Source: a virus. Taken from it: a DNA stretch of 20,595 bases. The notes beneath the pieces were generated by a model. That model was not told the DNA's origin and searched no databases. It saw only the letters and a program-made list of their open reading frames with translations. Shown here piece by piece: positions 7,043 to 12,681 of the stretch. The DNA lies in IMG/VR virus record IMGVR_UViG_3300047550_002443, positions 1 to 20,595 of that record; one strand, given 5' to 3'. Position numbers and translations under genes: made by a program. Position 1 is the first letter of the stretch. Every line of letters starts with the position of its first letter.

Positions 7043-7594
7043 TCACCTGAACGGTGTCCCAGCAATCCATCCAACTAGTGCAACACGCTTGCCGCTTGTG
7101 ACTGGATTAACACGGTGCGGAATGAATGACGGGAAGGCTACAATCGTACCTTTAGAAAAGGAAAACTTGTATTCCTTATTTGTAAAAAAGGACATTTCGC
7201 CGCCTTCGTATTCGTCATTCAGAATGACTGAAACTGATATTTTTCTGCTAGAAGATTGATTTATACCAATATCAATATGCCAGTCATAATGTTGTTCCTC
7301 AGCATATTCTAATATCTGCGGTTCCTCGATAATCCCGAAAATATCATAGCCATATTTTTTATTAGCGATAATTCCAGCATTGCCGATAATCTGGTTTGTT
7401 ATTTCATTTTTTGGCAGATAAATATCGCAATTACGGTGCTGGTCTATGATTACAGAATCGCCATCGTTTATTTTAGAGATATGACGCTCGGCAGTTGCCT
7501 GTAACTTTAGAATCTCGTTGCATTGATCGTGATCAATCGATCCTAGTTGCTGAACGCCATAATCGTCATTCTTGAATTGCGGGAACAGCAGCAT
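7043..7594 (-). CDS. 2-oxoglutarate/Fe(II)-dependent oxygenase (PKHD-hydroxylase-like)
   Basis: This 183-residue protein carries the double-stranded beta-helix signature of 2OG-Fe(II) oxygenases. His106 and Asp108 form the HxD motif (DWHIDIG), His160 is the distal iron ligand (FIPHRV), and Arg170 (SGKRVAL) is the likely 2-oxoglutarate ligand. The stretch SVSVILNDEYEGGEMSFF is typical of the PiuC/PKHD and P4H-like subgroup. Such genes are common in marine phages, where the substrates are mostly unknown; protein hydroxylation or DNA/RNA base modification are possibilities. The start has GGAG six bases upstream of ATG and overlaps the preceding HTH gene by 29 bases. It is the last gene of the leftward operon. 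The family is confident; the substrate is not. Confidence 0.88.
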   Translation of the reverse strand: MLLFPQFKNDDYGVQQLGSIDHDQCNEILKLQATAERHISKINDGDSVIIDQHRNCDIYLPKNEITNQIIGNAGIIANKKYGYDIFGIIEEPQILEYAEEQHYDWHIDIGINQSSSRKISVSVILNDEYEGGEMSFFTNKEYKFSFSKGTIVAFPSFIPHRVNPVTSGKRVALVGWIAGTPFR

Positions 7595-7769
7595 AAAAAT
7601 CTCCGATGTTTACATCGCCATTTGTAACTTCTACAATTTTCTGGATTACGCTCTTGCGCGGAACTGTGCCCTTGATCCATTTATAAACATTTTGGCGATC
7701 TACACCAACAGACGCTGCGAACTGATTTACAGATATATTATTGTTTTTTAGGTATTCTGCGATTTTCAT
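7566..7769 (-). CDS. Cro/CI-type helix-turn-helix regulator
   Basis: The product has 67 residues and consists of little more than an HTH domain: IAEYLKNNNISVNQFAASVG forms the first helices and VDRQNVYKWIKGTVPRKSV the recognition helix and turn. The segment VDRQNVYKWIKG is typical of Cro/YdaS-like phage repressors. There is no oligomerisation or autoproteolysis domain, so it is Cro-like rather than CI-like. GAGGAAATAAA before the ATG is a good ribosome site. It lies late in the leftward operon, not beside the divergent promoters at 11.8 kb, where a lambda-type cro would sit. The TTACAT/ATGTAA repeats in that control region are candidate binding sites, but that link is only a guess. Confidence 0.85.
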   Translation of the reverse strand: MKIAEYLKNNNISVNQFAASVGVDRQNVYKWIKGTVPRKSVIQKIVEVTNGDVNIGDFYAAVPAIQE

Positions 7770-7778
7770 TTTATTTCC

Positions 7779-8225
7779 TCAGATGAAGTTTACAAATTCT
7801 AAACGCGTAATTACGCCTTGTGCCTTTAATTTTAACATATTTTCGTATTGCATTTTATAATGTTTTTCTACTTCAGGCAGATTCTTTTTTACGATTCTAC
7901 CAACTGTAATATCTCGATTTCGCTCCCGTAATATCTGAATCCTGCCGGAGCCTAATTGTTTATGCGCCCAATCCCTGAATATCTCAGGATTGCCGCCCAG
8001 GAATTGATGACAGCTGAAACAATGGGCAAATATGTTGTCTGGGTCATATCTGGTTGAATAAGATTTACGCCCGAAATAATGGGAAGCATGAAGCCCTTGT
8101 GATGATTCGTTGTAAACAACGCCGCAGTATTCGCAGGTATAATGCGTTCTTAATCTGGCGCACTTTGAAAACCACTTGTCCGCATTATTTATCTTAATCC
8201 CTAACATAGTATTTTCTACACCCAT
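7779..8225 (-). CDS. NinG/Rap-type HNH recombination endonuclease
   Basis: The sequence DKWFSKCARLRTHYTCEYCG, then GLHASHYFGRKSYSTRYDPDN and FAHCFSCHQFLGGNPEIF, is what I know from lambda NinG (Rap) and relatives. These are structure-specific endonucleases acting on branched recombination intermediates. Cys31, Cys34, Cys69 and Cys72 form a zinc site, and His46/His49 lie in the HNH-like core (numbering from the start chosen here). Length (148 residues) is shorter than lambda Rap (~200). The start is uncertain: ATGs at 8225 and 8207 are both possible, and a TTG lies at 8234. All overlap the upstream gene. With ERF, exonuclease and an SSB-like protein in the same operon, it completes a recombination module. 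Confidence 0.85.
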   Translation of the reverse strand: MGVENTMLGIKINNADKWFSKCARLRTHYTCEYCGVVYNESSQGLHASHYFGRKSYSTRYDPDNIFAHCFSCHQFLGGNPEIFRDWAHKQLGSGRIQILRERNRDITVGRIVKKNLPEVEKHYKMQYENMLKLKAQGVITRLEFVNFI

Positions 8226-8421
8226 AATTACCAAATTTATTTATTTTATTATCGGTAAACAGTCTGCTGCACAATGAATCTATAGTACCTTTTGGGAAGC
8301 CAGTGATATTCATAATTGCATCAACAGTTAGACCAGACTTGTGTTGGGCAAGTAATTCGTAAAGTATTATATATTTTGTTTTTTTGCCTGATTTTTCAAA
8401 TTTTGGTCTACCCGAAGGCAT
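8194..8421 (-). CDS. Small winged-helix/HTH protein
   Basis: I chose the ATG at 8421 because GGGAG lies 8 bases upstream; a TTG two codons earlier is only 2 bases from that site. The 75-residue product starts MPSGRPKFEKSGKKTKYIIL, a basic tail, and continues ELLAQHKSGLTVDAIMNITG and FPKGTIDSLCSRLFTDNKIN. That looks like a winged helix-turn-helix of MarR or replication-terminator type. The C-terminus FGNYGCRKYYVRD would be the wing. It is probably DNA-binding, with unknown targets. It overlaps the stop of the upstream 59-residue gene and the start of the NinG gene, so it is embedded in a coupled set. Confidence 0.7.
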   Translation of the reverse strand: MPSGRPKFEKSGKKTKYIILYELLAQHKSGLTVDAIMNITGFPKGTIDSLCSRLFTDNKINKFGNYGCRKYYVRD

Positions 8422-8423
8422 AT

Positions 8424-8603
8424 TCAAATCTCCCTTTTTTTTGCTTTCCAGTCAGCAGAATAAAACTCATTTTTATCATCAACTCCAACTTTATAAACAG
8501 GATAATAACCTTTATTGCATAAACTGTTATATGCAAGTAAATATTTATTATACGCCCTTTCGCATTGTTCGAGCGCAACTTTCAGATCAGCGTCATTATT
8601 CAT
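8424..8603 (-). CDS. Small hypothetical protein (59 residues)
   Basis: The frame runs from ATG at 8603-8601 to TGA at 8426-8424 on the minus strand and encodes MNNDADLKVALEQCERAYNK followed by a Tyr-rich segment and a basic end (DWKAKKREI). It fills an otherwise empty gap in a tightly packed operon. Its ATG overlaps the end of the upstream gene by four bases, and its stop is followed at once by the next gene's start. It has no recognisable domain. The first half is probably helical. Confidence 0.65.
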   Translation of the reverse strand: MNNDADLKVALEQCERAYNKYLLAYNSLCNKGYYPVYKVGVDDKNEFYSADWKAKKREI

Positions 8604-9055
8604 AGAATTATATCCCCGTCTTTTTTATTACCAGTTAGAATCGATCTTATTCTTTTTTCGGTTGCTCGATGTGCAGATACCATAATGCGCTCCGGCAATG
8701 TTTCTATTGCATATGAGTAACTATTTACCATTTGGCGTAGCATTGTCAGATCGTCGTAATCAATCGTGTTCGGCAATCCAGCCTCTTTTCTTTTATACGC
8801 CCTGGACAGCACATCAATTCCATCTTTTATCACGCCTTCCTTATCTTCAAGCAACTCAAATTCTTTTGTTAAAGTTTCAAGCATATTTGCAACATCGGAC
8901 AATGTCTGCCAGTGATGCAATTCAGGATAAAGCTCAGTATCGAACGCATCCAATGCCTGATAAATTTTAAGCATATAAAATGTAGCTTTTTTTTCTGACA
9001 GCGGGTTGATCGGGTCTGCCAGAAGTAAATCAAAATGACTATATGTAAACTTCAT
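8600..9055 (-). CDS. Hypothetical helical protein
   Basis: The 151-residue product is predicted soluble and mostly helical. It contains TFYMLKIYQALDAFDTELYP, SDVANMLETLTKEFELLEDK and AYKRKEAGLPNTIDYDDLTM. I do not recognise a family. The DDL and E-rich helices give an acidic centre, and the C-terminus (RATEKRIRSILTGNKKDGDI) is basic. It starts with an ATGA overlap to the SleB gene and ends with a four-base overlap into the 59-residue gene, so it is co-translated with both. Context is a recombination and accessory operon, which gives no specific role. Confidence 0.75.
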   Translation of the reverse strand: MKFTYSHFDLLLADPINPLSEKKATFYMLKIYQALDAFDTELYPELHHWQTLSDVANMLETLTKEFELLEDKEGVIKDGIDVLSRAYKRKEAGLPNTIDYDDLTMLRQMVNSYSYAIETLPERIMVSAHRATEKRIRSILTGNKKDGDIIL

Positions 9056-9546
9056 ATTTTCGGCTTATAAAAAATATGGTTTCCGATCTTAATCGTCTTA
9101 TCCATAGCCTTGCGCCATTTGGGGCGTACATAAACAGCATGGAAATACAAAGACCCGTCCGTTATATCGTCTAATTTGCCAGTATACGCAGCCTGGGCGA
9201 TATATTTTATTTGCCGATTTATGTTGTCTGCTGGTTTTTTGTTGCATACCCATGAAAACTGACACTTGCCATTAATTTTTTTATATACAACTTCGCAAGG
9301 CGATTCTTTCCCCGCTCGATTCATTGTCACATTGGCAACCGCAATCTGACCATTGATCGGCTCGCCGCGTGATTCGTGATAAATATTTTGAGCAATGCAG
9401 GAAATCTGATGCTGATCGTCAGCGTTTAATCTTGTAAAAAAAGATGAATTTACATTATTTGGCATATCACAATGCAGTAAATTAATATTGCCCGTGTGCG
9501 CTGTAAAAACAAAACAAAAAACGCCGATTGTATATTTTATGCTCAT
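9052..9546 (-). CDS. SleB-type cell-wall hydrolase (Hydrolase_2 family)
   Basis: The product has 164 residues. After a hydrophobic N-terminus (IKYTIGVFCFVFTAHTG) that could be a signal peptide or a signal-arrest-release anchor, it shows the SleB pattern: IAQNIYHESRGEPINGQIAV with probable catalytic Glu58, ANVTMNRAG, CEVVYKK, QFSWVC, GSLYFHAVYVRPKW and IGNHIFYKPKI. SleB-like enzymes are lytic transglycosylases that cut peptidoglycan glycan strands. The start has GGGGGA a few bases upstream. It is odd that it sits between recombination genes in the leftward operon rather than with the holin and M15 endolysin, so the phage encodes two wall hydrolases under different promoters. It could serve lysis, superinfection control or wall remodelling. 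Confidence 0.87.
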   Translation of the reverse strand: MSIKYTIGVFCFVFTAHTGNINLLHCDMPNNVNSSFFTRLNADDQHQISCIAQNIYHESRGEPINGQIAVANVTMNRAGKESPCEVVYKKINGKCQFSWVCNKKPADNINRQIKYIAQAAYTGKLDDITDGSLYFHAVYVRPKWRKAMDKTIKIGNHIFYKPKI

Positions 9547-9565
9547 AAATCCCCCGATTCATAAG

Positions 9566-9886
9566 TTAAAATCCTTTCCGCTGGTTTGCTTGTTGCGTTC
9601 GCCAAATCTCGATTTTCAACGCAGCGGCTTCAATCTGCCAGCGTAGCGTTTCCTCAATCTCGACAGCCGCCTTAATACCGTCGAGAATTTTGACATAATC
9701 AGGATGCGAATAGGCAAAAGCCTCGCGGTCACTGACAGTACCACCCGCCTGTGTGACATATAGCATTGCCTTTTTAGTCTTTCTGAATTGCTCAAGGTGC
9801 AACCTGTCCGCCTTTGCCTTGGCATAATCCTTTCCCCTATCTCGGATAAAATCGTTCGCCTTTTCAGCTTGTTCGTCTGAAATCAT
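9566..9886 (-). CDS. Conserved phage protein of the recombination operon
   Basis: This 106-residue, highly charged helical protein begins MISDEQAEKANDFIRDRGKD and ends EIWRTQQANQRKGF, with FRKTKKAML and AYSHPDYVKILDGI in the middle. I recognise this pattern from proteins of unknown function encoded close to ERF-type annealing proteins and PD-(D/E)XK exonucleases in many phages. That fits its place five genes downstream of ERF here. No catalytic motif is visible. An accessory role in recombination or replication is inferred purely from repeated association. AGGATTATAAA precedes the ATG as ribosome site, and it starts 9 bases after the SSB-like gene ends. Confidence 0.78.
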   Translation of the reverse strand: MISDEQAEKANDFIRDRGKDYAKAKADRLHLEQFRKTKKAMLYVTQAGGTVSDREAFAYSHPDYVKILDGIKAAVEIEETLRWQIEAAALKIEIWRTQQANQRKGF

Positions 9887-9895
9887 TTTATAATC

Positions 9896-10144
9896 CTAAA
9901 AAGGGATTTTTTCATCATCGATAAATTGTTTTCTTTTTGGCTGATCTTGATTCTGATCTTGCCATTCACTGACCGACAGGGACAGATATTCCTCTCCCTT
10001 TGCGCTCTTTTTCTGCCACCCTGCAAGGCGCATTTTTACATCACCTATAAAAATCTCACCGGTGTAATCTGGATGCTTTTCTGTTTTCTTTTTATAATTT
10101 ATAAACAGAACACCCTTATTCTTTTTATCGTATTGCTTTTCCAT
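9896..10144 (-). CDS. Small SSB-like protein with acidic IPF tail
   Basis: The product has 82 residues. The ATG at 10144 is preferred because GAGGG lies 7 bases upstream; an ATG one codon earlier is also possible and forms an ATGA overlap with the upstream gene. The body (GVLFINYKKKTEKHPDYTGE, then FIGDVKMRLAGWQKKSAKGE and YLSLSVSEW) reads as alternating beta strands and could be an OB-like fold. The last residues, DDEKIPF, closely resemble the acidic C-terminal tip of bacterial SSB (DDDIPF), which recruits SSB partner proteins. In an operon with ERF and an exonuclease, a single-strand binding role is a sound inference. The fold itself is not proven by anything I can see. Confidence 0.72.
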   Translation of the reverse strand: MEKQYDKKNKGVLFINYKKKTEKHPDYTGEIFIGDVKMRLAGWQKKSAKGEEYLSLSVSEWQDQNQDQPKRKQFIDDEKIPF

Positions 10145-10443
10145 CATTTTGCCCTCGCAATTCGTTGATGTCTGCCAGATAGACCTTTTCTGGTTCCCTT
10201 GTACTCGATTAATCCCTGCCGTTCCAATTCGCAGAATCTCGATGATATGCTGCTGGTTGAAATTCGCCCTCGTTCCCTGATCGCCCTTGTCAGGACTTGA
10301 TCGAGAATACAGCCATTATGATACGAGGCGATTATCTCATAGACCCATTGTTGCAGGGTCTTGGTCTTGATCGCCTGTTTTGACGTTGCAGGATCATTTT
10401 TCCTGCTCAGTTTTTTATTGTCCACATCGATAAATTTAGCCAT
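10144..10443 (-). CDS. Winged-helix DNA-binding protein
   Basis: The ATG at 10443 has GGAG eight bases upstream; an ATG two codons earlier is only two bases from it. The 99-residue product begins MAKFIDVDNKKLSRKNDPAT, and the NDPATSKQA motif recurs in small phage proteins of this kind. The C-terminal two thirds (LDQVLTRAIRERGRISTSSI, then RFCELERQGLIEYKG) form a clear winged helix with recognition helix SSISSRFCELERQG and a basic tail. It probably binds DNA. It may regulate the operon or act in replication; context does not decide. It follows the exonuclease with only two bases between stop and start. Confidence 0.75.
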   Translation of the reverse strand: MAKFIDVDNKKLSRKNDPATSKQAIKTKTLQQWVYEIIASYHNGCILDQVLTRAIRERGRISTSSISSRFCELERQGLIEYKGTRKGLSGRHQRIARAK

Positions 10444-10445
10444 TT

Positions 10446-11192
10446 TCATATCTCCACTTTATTTATTAAATACCAAAGACGTACTGCACTGTAAAATATT
10501 TGTAAACACCTTTCAAGCTCTGAATCATCATGTTGTTCGATCTGCACTTCACCATTTTCCAGGCAAACATAAACGTTGGCACAAGTTGCCAAAGGCAATC
10601 CCAGACCTTCACGATATGCAGCAAGCTGGATTATGTGGTCGGTCTGCACCAGATTTTTGAACTTGCTAGCGTGTTGCTTTGTTTTGAAATCCAAGATCAA
10701 GTCTGAATTGTGAGCATCCACTTGCCCAGCGTAAGACCCTGCCAAAAAATTATGTTCCGACTTGAAATCATCCGGCTTGAAGCCGTAGCGGTTTTCGATC
10801 TCGTAAAATACGCGATCAGCAATGGGAAGATCGGGATCGAGTTTGTAACCTTCGCGGTTGGTGATGTAGTCTGACAACAATTTGTGAAAATCCGATCCGG
10901 CAGACGGGGCGGCATCCATTTTGGTTTCCGCTTTCATCTTGCTTTGCAGAATGAAGTCATCAAGCGTGTCAGCCTCGACCTCAAATGCTGCCTTGAGGTA
11001 TTCGTCGATTTTCCAACTTGTCAACCCAGGTTTTGCCAAGATTGACATGATCGTGGTGACAGACGGGCGAACGATCCTGCCCTCAGCCAGCATTGCCCGA
11101 AAATCACGCAGACCGGAATTTTTTAACCCTGTTTTGCCTTCGACAAAATGGCGCGGCAGGATACCGTCATTAGTCAATTCGTAAATGTGCAT
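10446..11192 (-). CDS. PD-(D/E)XK exonuclease (RecB/Cas4-like)
   Basis: This 248-residue protein has the core of a PD-(D/E)XK nuclease in order: His103 in GSDFHKLLSDY, Glu146 region (SEHNFLAGSYAGQVDAH) with Asp159, the D-x-K motif Asp168/Lys170 in LILDFKTK, and Gln189/Tyr193 in QLAAYREGL, the QxxxY helix of RecB- and Cas4-type enzymes. Beside an ERF annealing protein, it should be the 5'-3' exonuclease that exposes single strands, equivalent to lambda Exo. AGGGG sits nine bases before the ATG, which directly follows the ERF stop codon. The region is slightly richer in GC than the surrounding tail genes. The nuclease fold is confident; polarity and substrate are inferred from context. Confidence 0.87.
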   Translation of the reverse strand: MHIYELTNDGILPRHFVEGKTGLKNSGLRDFRAMLAEGRIVRPSVTTIMSILAKPGLTSWKIDEYLKAAFEVEADTLDDFILQSKMKAETKMDAAPSAGSDFHKLLSDYITNREGYKLDPDLPIADRVFYEIENRYGFKPDDFKSEHNFLAGSYAGQVDAHNSDLILDFKTKQHASKFKNLVQTDHIIQLAAYREGLGLPLATCANVYVCLENGEVQIEQHDDSELERCLQIFYSAVRLWYLINKVEI

Positions 11193-11765
11193 TTATTTGC
11201 CCCTTACCTCTTTGATGAACTCTCTGCAATCCTCGCTCAAGTCCGCCCATGCTGATTTTTTGGCGGCATCGTCCAGCGACAGCCAGATATCGAGGACTGT
11301 TGTGACGTCCCTGATCGCCGCGTTTTTTTCCAGCAGCGGGATTATTTTTGGAATCTTCACATCTGATTTGCTGGTTTCTTGTGCGCTGCCTGAATCGTGA
11401 TCTGCGTCTCTGCTGTCATCGATTGCAAAAAGACCGTTAAGGGCATACTTTCTGGCATAACTCGATGCGCTGCCCGTGATCTGACTTGCGTCCATCCCCT
11501 TTTTTTCCAATGCTTCTCGAGCGAAAGCGGAGCAAGAGATCGATTGGCTTCCGCTGCTGATCGTCGCGGTTGCCTTCACATAGACCCTATCTCCGACAGC
11601 CACAACATCATCCGTGACTGTCAGGATCAGTCCATCAAGGTGCGGCTTCACAGCCGCCAGGATGTCTTCACATGACCTGTAATGAAACTTTGAAAAATCG
11701 TTCCATTGCCCTTTTGGGGCGACGAGATTCTTTTGAATCTCGGACAGCTTTTTGTACAATTCCAT
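11193..11765 (-). CDS. erf: ERF-family single-strand annealing protein
   Basis: This 190-residue protein shows the ERF signature: FHYRSCEDILAAVKPHL near residues 27-43, and ITGSASSYARKYALNGLFAI followed by DDSRDAD at ~97-122. ERF proteins of phage P22 and relatives anneal complementary single strands during recombination and genome circularisation. The C-terminal third (~125-190) is less conserved, as is usual in the family. It is the first gene of the leftward operon. A promoter about 30-55 bases upstream and the ribosome site GGGGA place it directly under early control. The exonuclease gene follows with no gap, and SSB-like and Rap-like genes follow further on. Confidence 0.93.
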   Translation of the reverse strand: MELYKKLSEIQKNLVAPKGQWNDFSKFHYRSCEDILAAVKPHLDGLILTVTDDVVAVGDRVYVKATATISSGSQSISCSAFAREALEKKGMDASQITGSASSYARKYALNGLFAIDDSRDADHDSGSAQETSKSDVKIPKIIPLLEKNAAIRDVTTVLDIWLSLDDAAKKSAWADLSEDCREFIKEVRGK

Positions 11766-11791
11766 GAAATTCCCCTTTTTTGCGGAAATTT

Positions 11792-11820
11792 ATTATAATT
11801 TATAATATAAAAAAAGTAAA
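11792..11820 (-). promoter_or_regulatory. Leftward sigma70-type promoter for the recombination operon
   Basis: On the minus strand, TTTACT (11820-11815) is followed by a 17-base spacer and TATAAT (11797-11792). The transcript would start near 11785 and leave a 20-base leader before the ERF ATG. The whole region is extremely AT-rich, so other hexamer pairs exist. This one has the best spacing. Confidence 0.6.
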
Positions 11821-11859
11821 ATATAAATAATAGTATAATAAAATCAAAGACTTATATAG

Positions 11860-11890
11860 TGTAAAAAATATATTTACATTATTTATGTAA
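11860..11890. promoter_or_regulatory. Overlapping inverted repeats, candidate operators
   Basis: TGTAAA (11860-11865) and TTTACA (11873-11878) form a 19-bp inverted repeat with a 7-base centre. The second half-site also pairs with a third: TTACAT (11874-11879) and ATGTAA (11885-11890) form a 17-bp inverted repeat with a 5-base centre. All lie on the -35 element and spacer of the rightward promoter. The regulator is unknown; the Cro-like HTH protein at 7566-7769 is one candidate. Confidence 0.5.
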
Positions 11891-11900
11891 TATGTATAAT
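11873..11900 (+). promoter_or_regulatory. Rightward sigma70-type promoter for the early genes
   Basis: TTTACA (11873-11878), a 16-base spacer and a perfect TATAAT (11895-11900) predict a start near 11907 and a leader of about 36 bases before the ATG at 11943. Inverted repeats overlap the -35 element and the spacer, so binding of a repressor there would block it. Confidence 0.68.
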
Positions 11901-11942
11901 TGCTTCATGGCAATTCGCCATGACATGAAAAGGGGAAGCAAA

Positions 11943-12266
11943 ATGAGCGATTTAGATCGGACGGTGTTCATCGTTGAAGATGGCAAAATTTTACAGACAA
12001 CCATCCGTGATTTGGATGGGTACATTGATATGACAACTACTCCCAATGGGATAGCGCCTCGGTTTCATGTTCGGGGCAATGAATTGTGGACGTGGGGCGC
12101 GTTCGGGGCTCATCCCGAACTCGTTGATGTTTTCAGCAGCGAAAAAGAAGCTGTACTTGCGCTGGAAACGACGTTCGTTTATGACTTCGTTAATTGTTCT
12201 TACTTAGAGTATAAGTGGTTTTATGACAGGGAATCAGCCGTAGCATTCTTGGCGGATGTGCCATGA
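11943..12266 (+). CDS. Hypothetical early protein
   Basis: I place the start at the ATG at 11943 (MSDLDRTVFIVEDGKILQTT) because AGGGGA lies seven bases upstream. An in-frame ATG at 11892 would put the promoter -10 inside the gene. The 107-residue product is acidic, with several Trp and Tyr (ELWTWGAFG, YLEYKWFYD), no membrane segment and no motif I know. It is the first gene under the rightward early promoter. First genes of phage early operons often encode small host-takeover or anti-defence proteins, but nothing in this sequence shows that. Its TGA overlaps a following ATG (ATGA at 12263). Confidence 0.75.
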   Translation: MSDLDRTVFIVEDGKILQTTIRDLDGYIDMTTTPNGIAPRFHVRGNELWTWGAFGAHPELVDVFSSEKEAVLALETTFVYDFVNCSYLEYKWFYDRESAVAFLADVP

Positions 12267-12307
12267 AGCGACAATGTTTGAACCACATACAAAAAAAGGA
12301 GATGAAA

Positions 12308-12550
12308 ATGAATAAAATTTTAATCACCATTGACGATCTCGCCCTGACCTATGCAGGCGAGATTGTGACCCGCGCGACCGTAAAGCTGTACGGCGTCGAT
12401 GTGACGCCTTCACGCCAGAAGATCGGCGTTGAAATCGACGAGCTGCAGGCGACATTGCAGCTATCTGACAGTGACGAAAATCCTATTGATTGTCCCGATC
12501 TTGAGGACTTTTTGATCGGCAAATATGCCGAAGAAACAGGGAGGTCATGA
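12308..12550 (+). CDS. Small acidic hypothetical protein
   Basis: The ATG at 12308 has AGGAG six bases upstream and is the best start; an in-frame ATG at 12263 overlaps the previous stop but has no ribosome site. The 80-residue product begins MNKILITIDDLALTYAGEIV, with a beta-strand-rich first part and an acidic second part (LSDSDENPIDCPDLEDFLIG). I do not recognise a family. It overlaps the next small gene by one base at the TGATG junction. Net charge is strongly negative, which DNA-mimic proteins also show, but that alone is not evidence of such a role. Confidence 0.7.
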   Translation: MNKILITIDDLALTYAGEIVTRATVKLYGVDVTPSRQKIGVEIDELQATLQLSDSDENPIDCPDLEDFLIGKYAEETGRS

Positions 12551-12681
12551 TGGACGATCAAATCCAGGATGATAGATTCTGGCAAGAGGTGCAGGAACAT
12601 GAGCAGCATGAATGGGAGTTGCTGCTCAAAAACGATCCAGCCTATCTGCAATGGTTGAGATCATTGGAGGAGCCACGATGA
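12550..12681 (+). CDS. Small acidic protein (43 residues)
   Basis: The ATG at 12550 follows GGAGG with a five-base gap and overlaps the previous stop; an ATG one codon earlier is too close to the ribosome site. The product begins MDDQIQDDRFWQEVQEHEQH and ends LQWLRSLEEPR. It is highly acidic, with three Trp and probably one amphipathic helix. It fills the gap before the replication gene and shares an ATGA overlap with it, so it is probably translated and may feed coupling into the next gene. Function unknown. Confidence 0.62.
   Translation: MDDQIQDDRFWQEVQEHEQHEWELLLKNDPAYLQWLRSLEEPR

Noticed and set aside
7521-7545. Cluster of three GATC sites with a partial palindrome TGATCGTGATCA
   Set aside because: It lies in coding sequence of the oxygenase, and GATC is frequent throughout the window. 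There is no evidence of an origin or operator here.
11892-11942. Upstream ATG for the first early gene
   Set aside because: It overlaps the promoter -10 element and has no ribosome site, while ATG 11943 has AGGGGA at good spacing.
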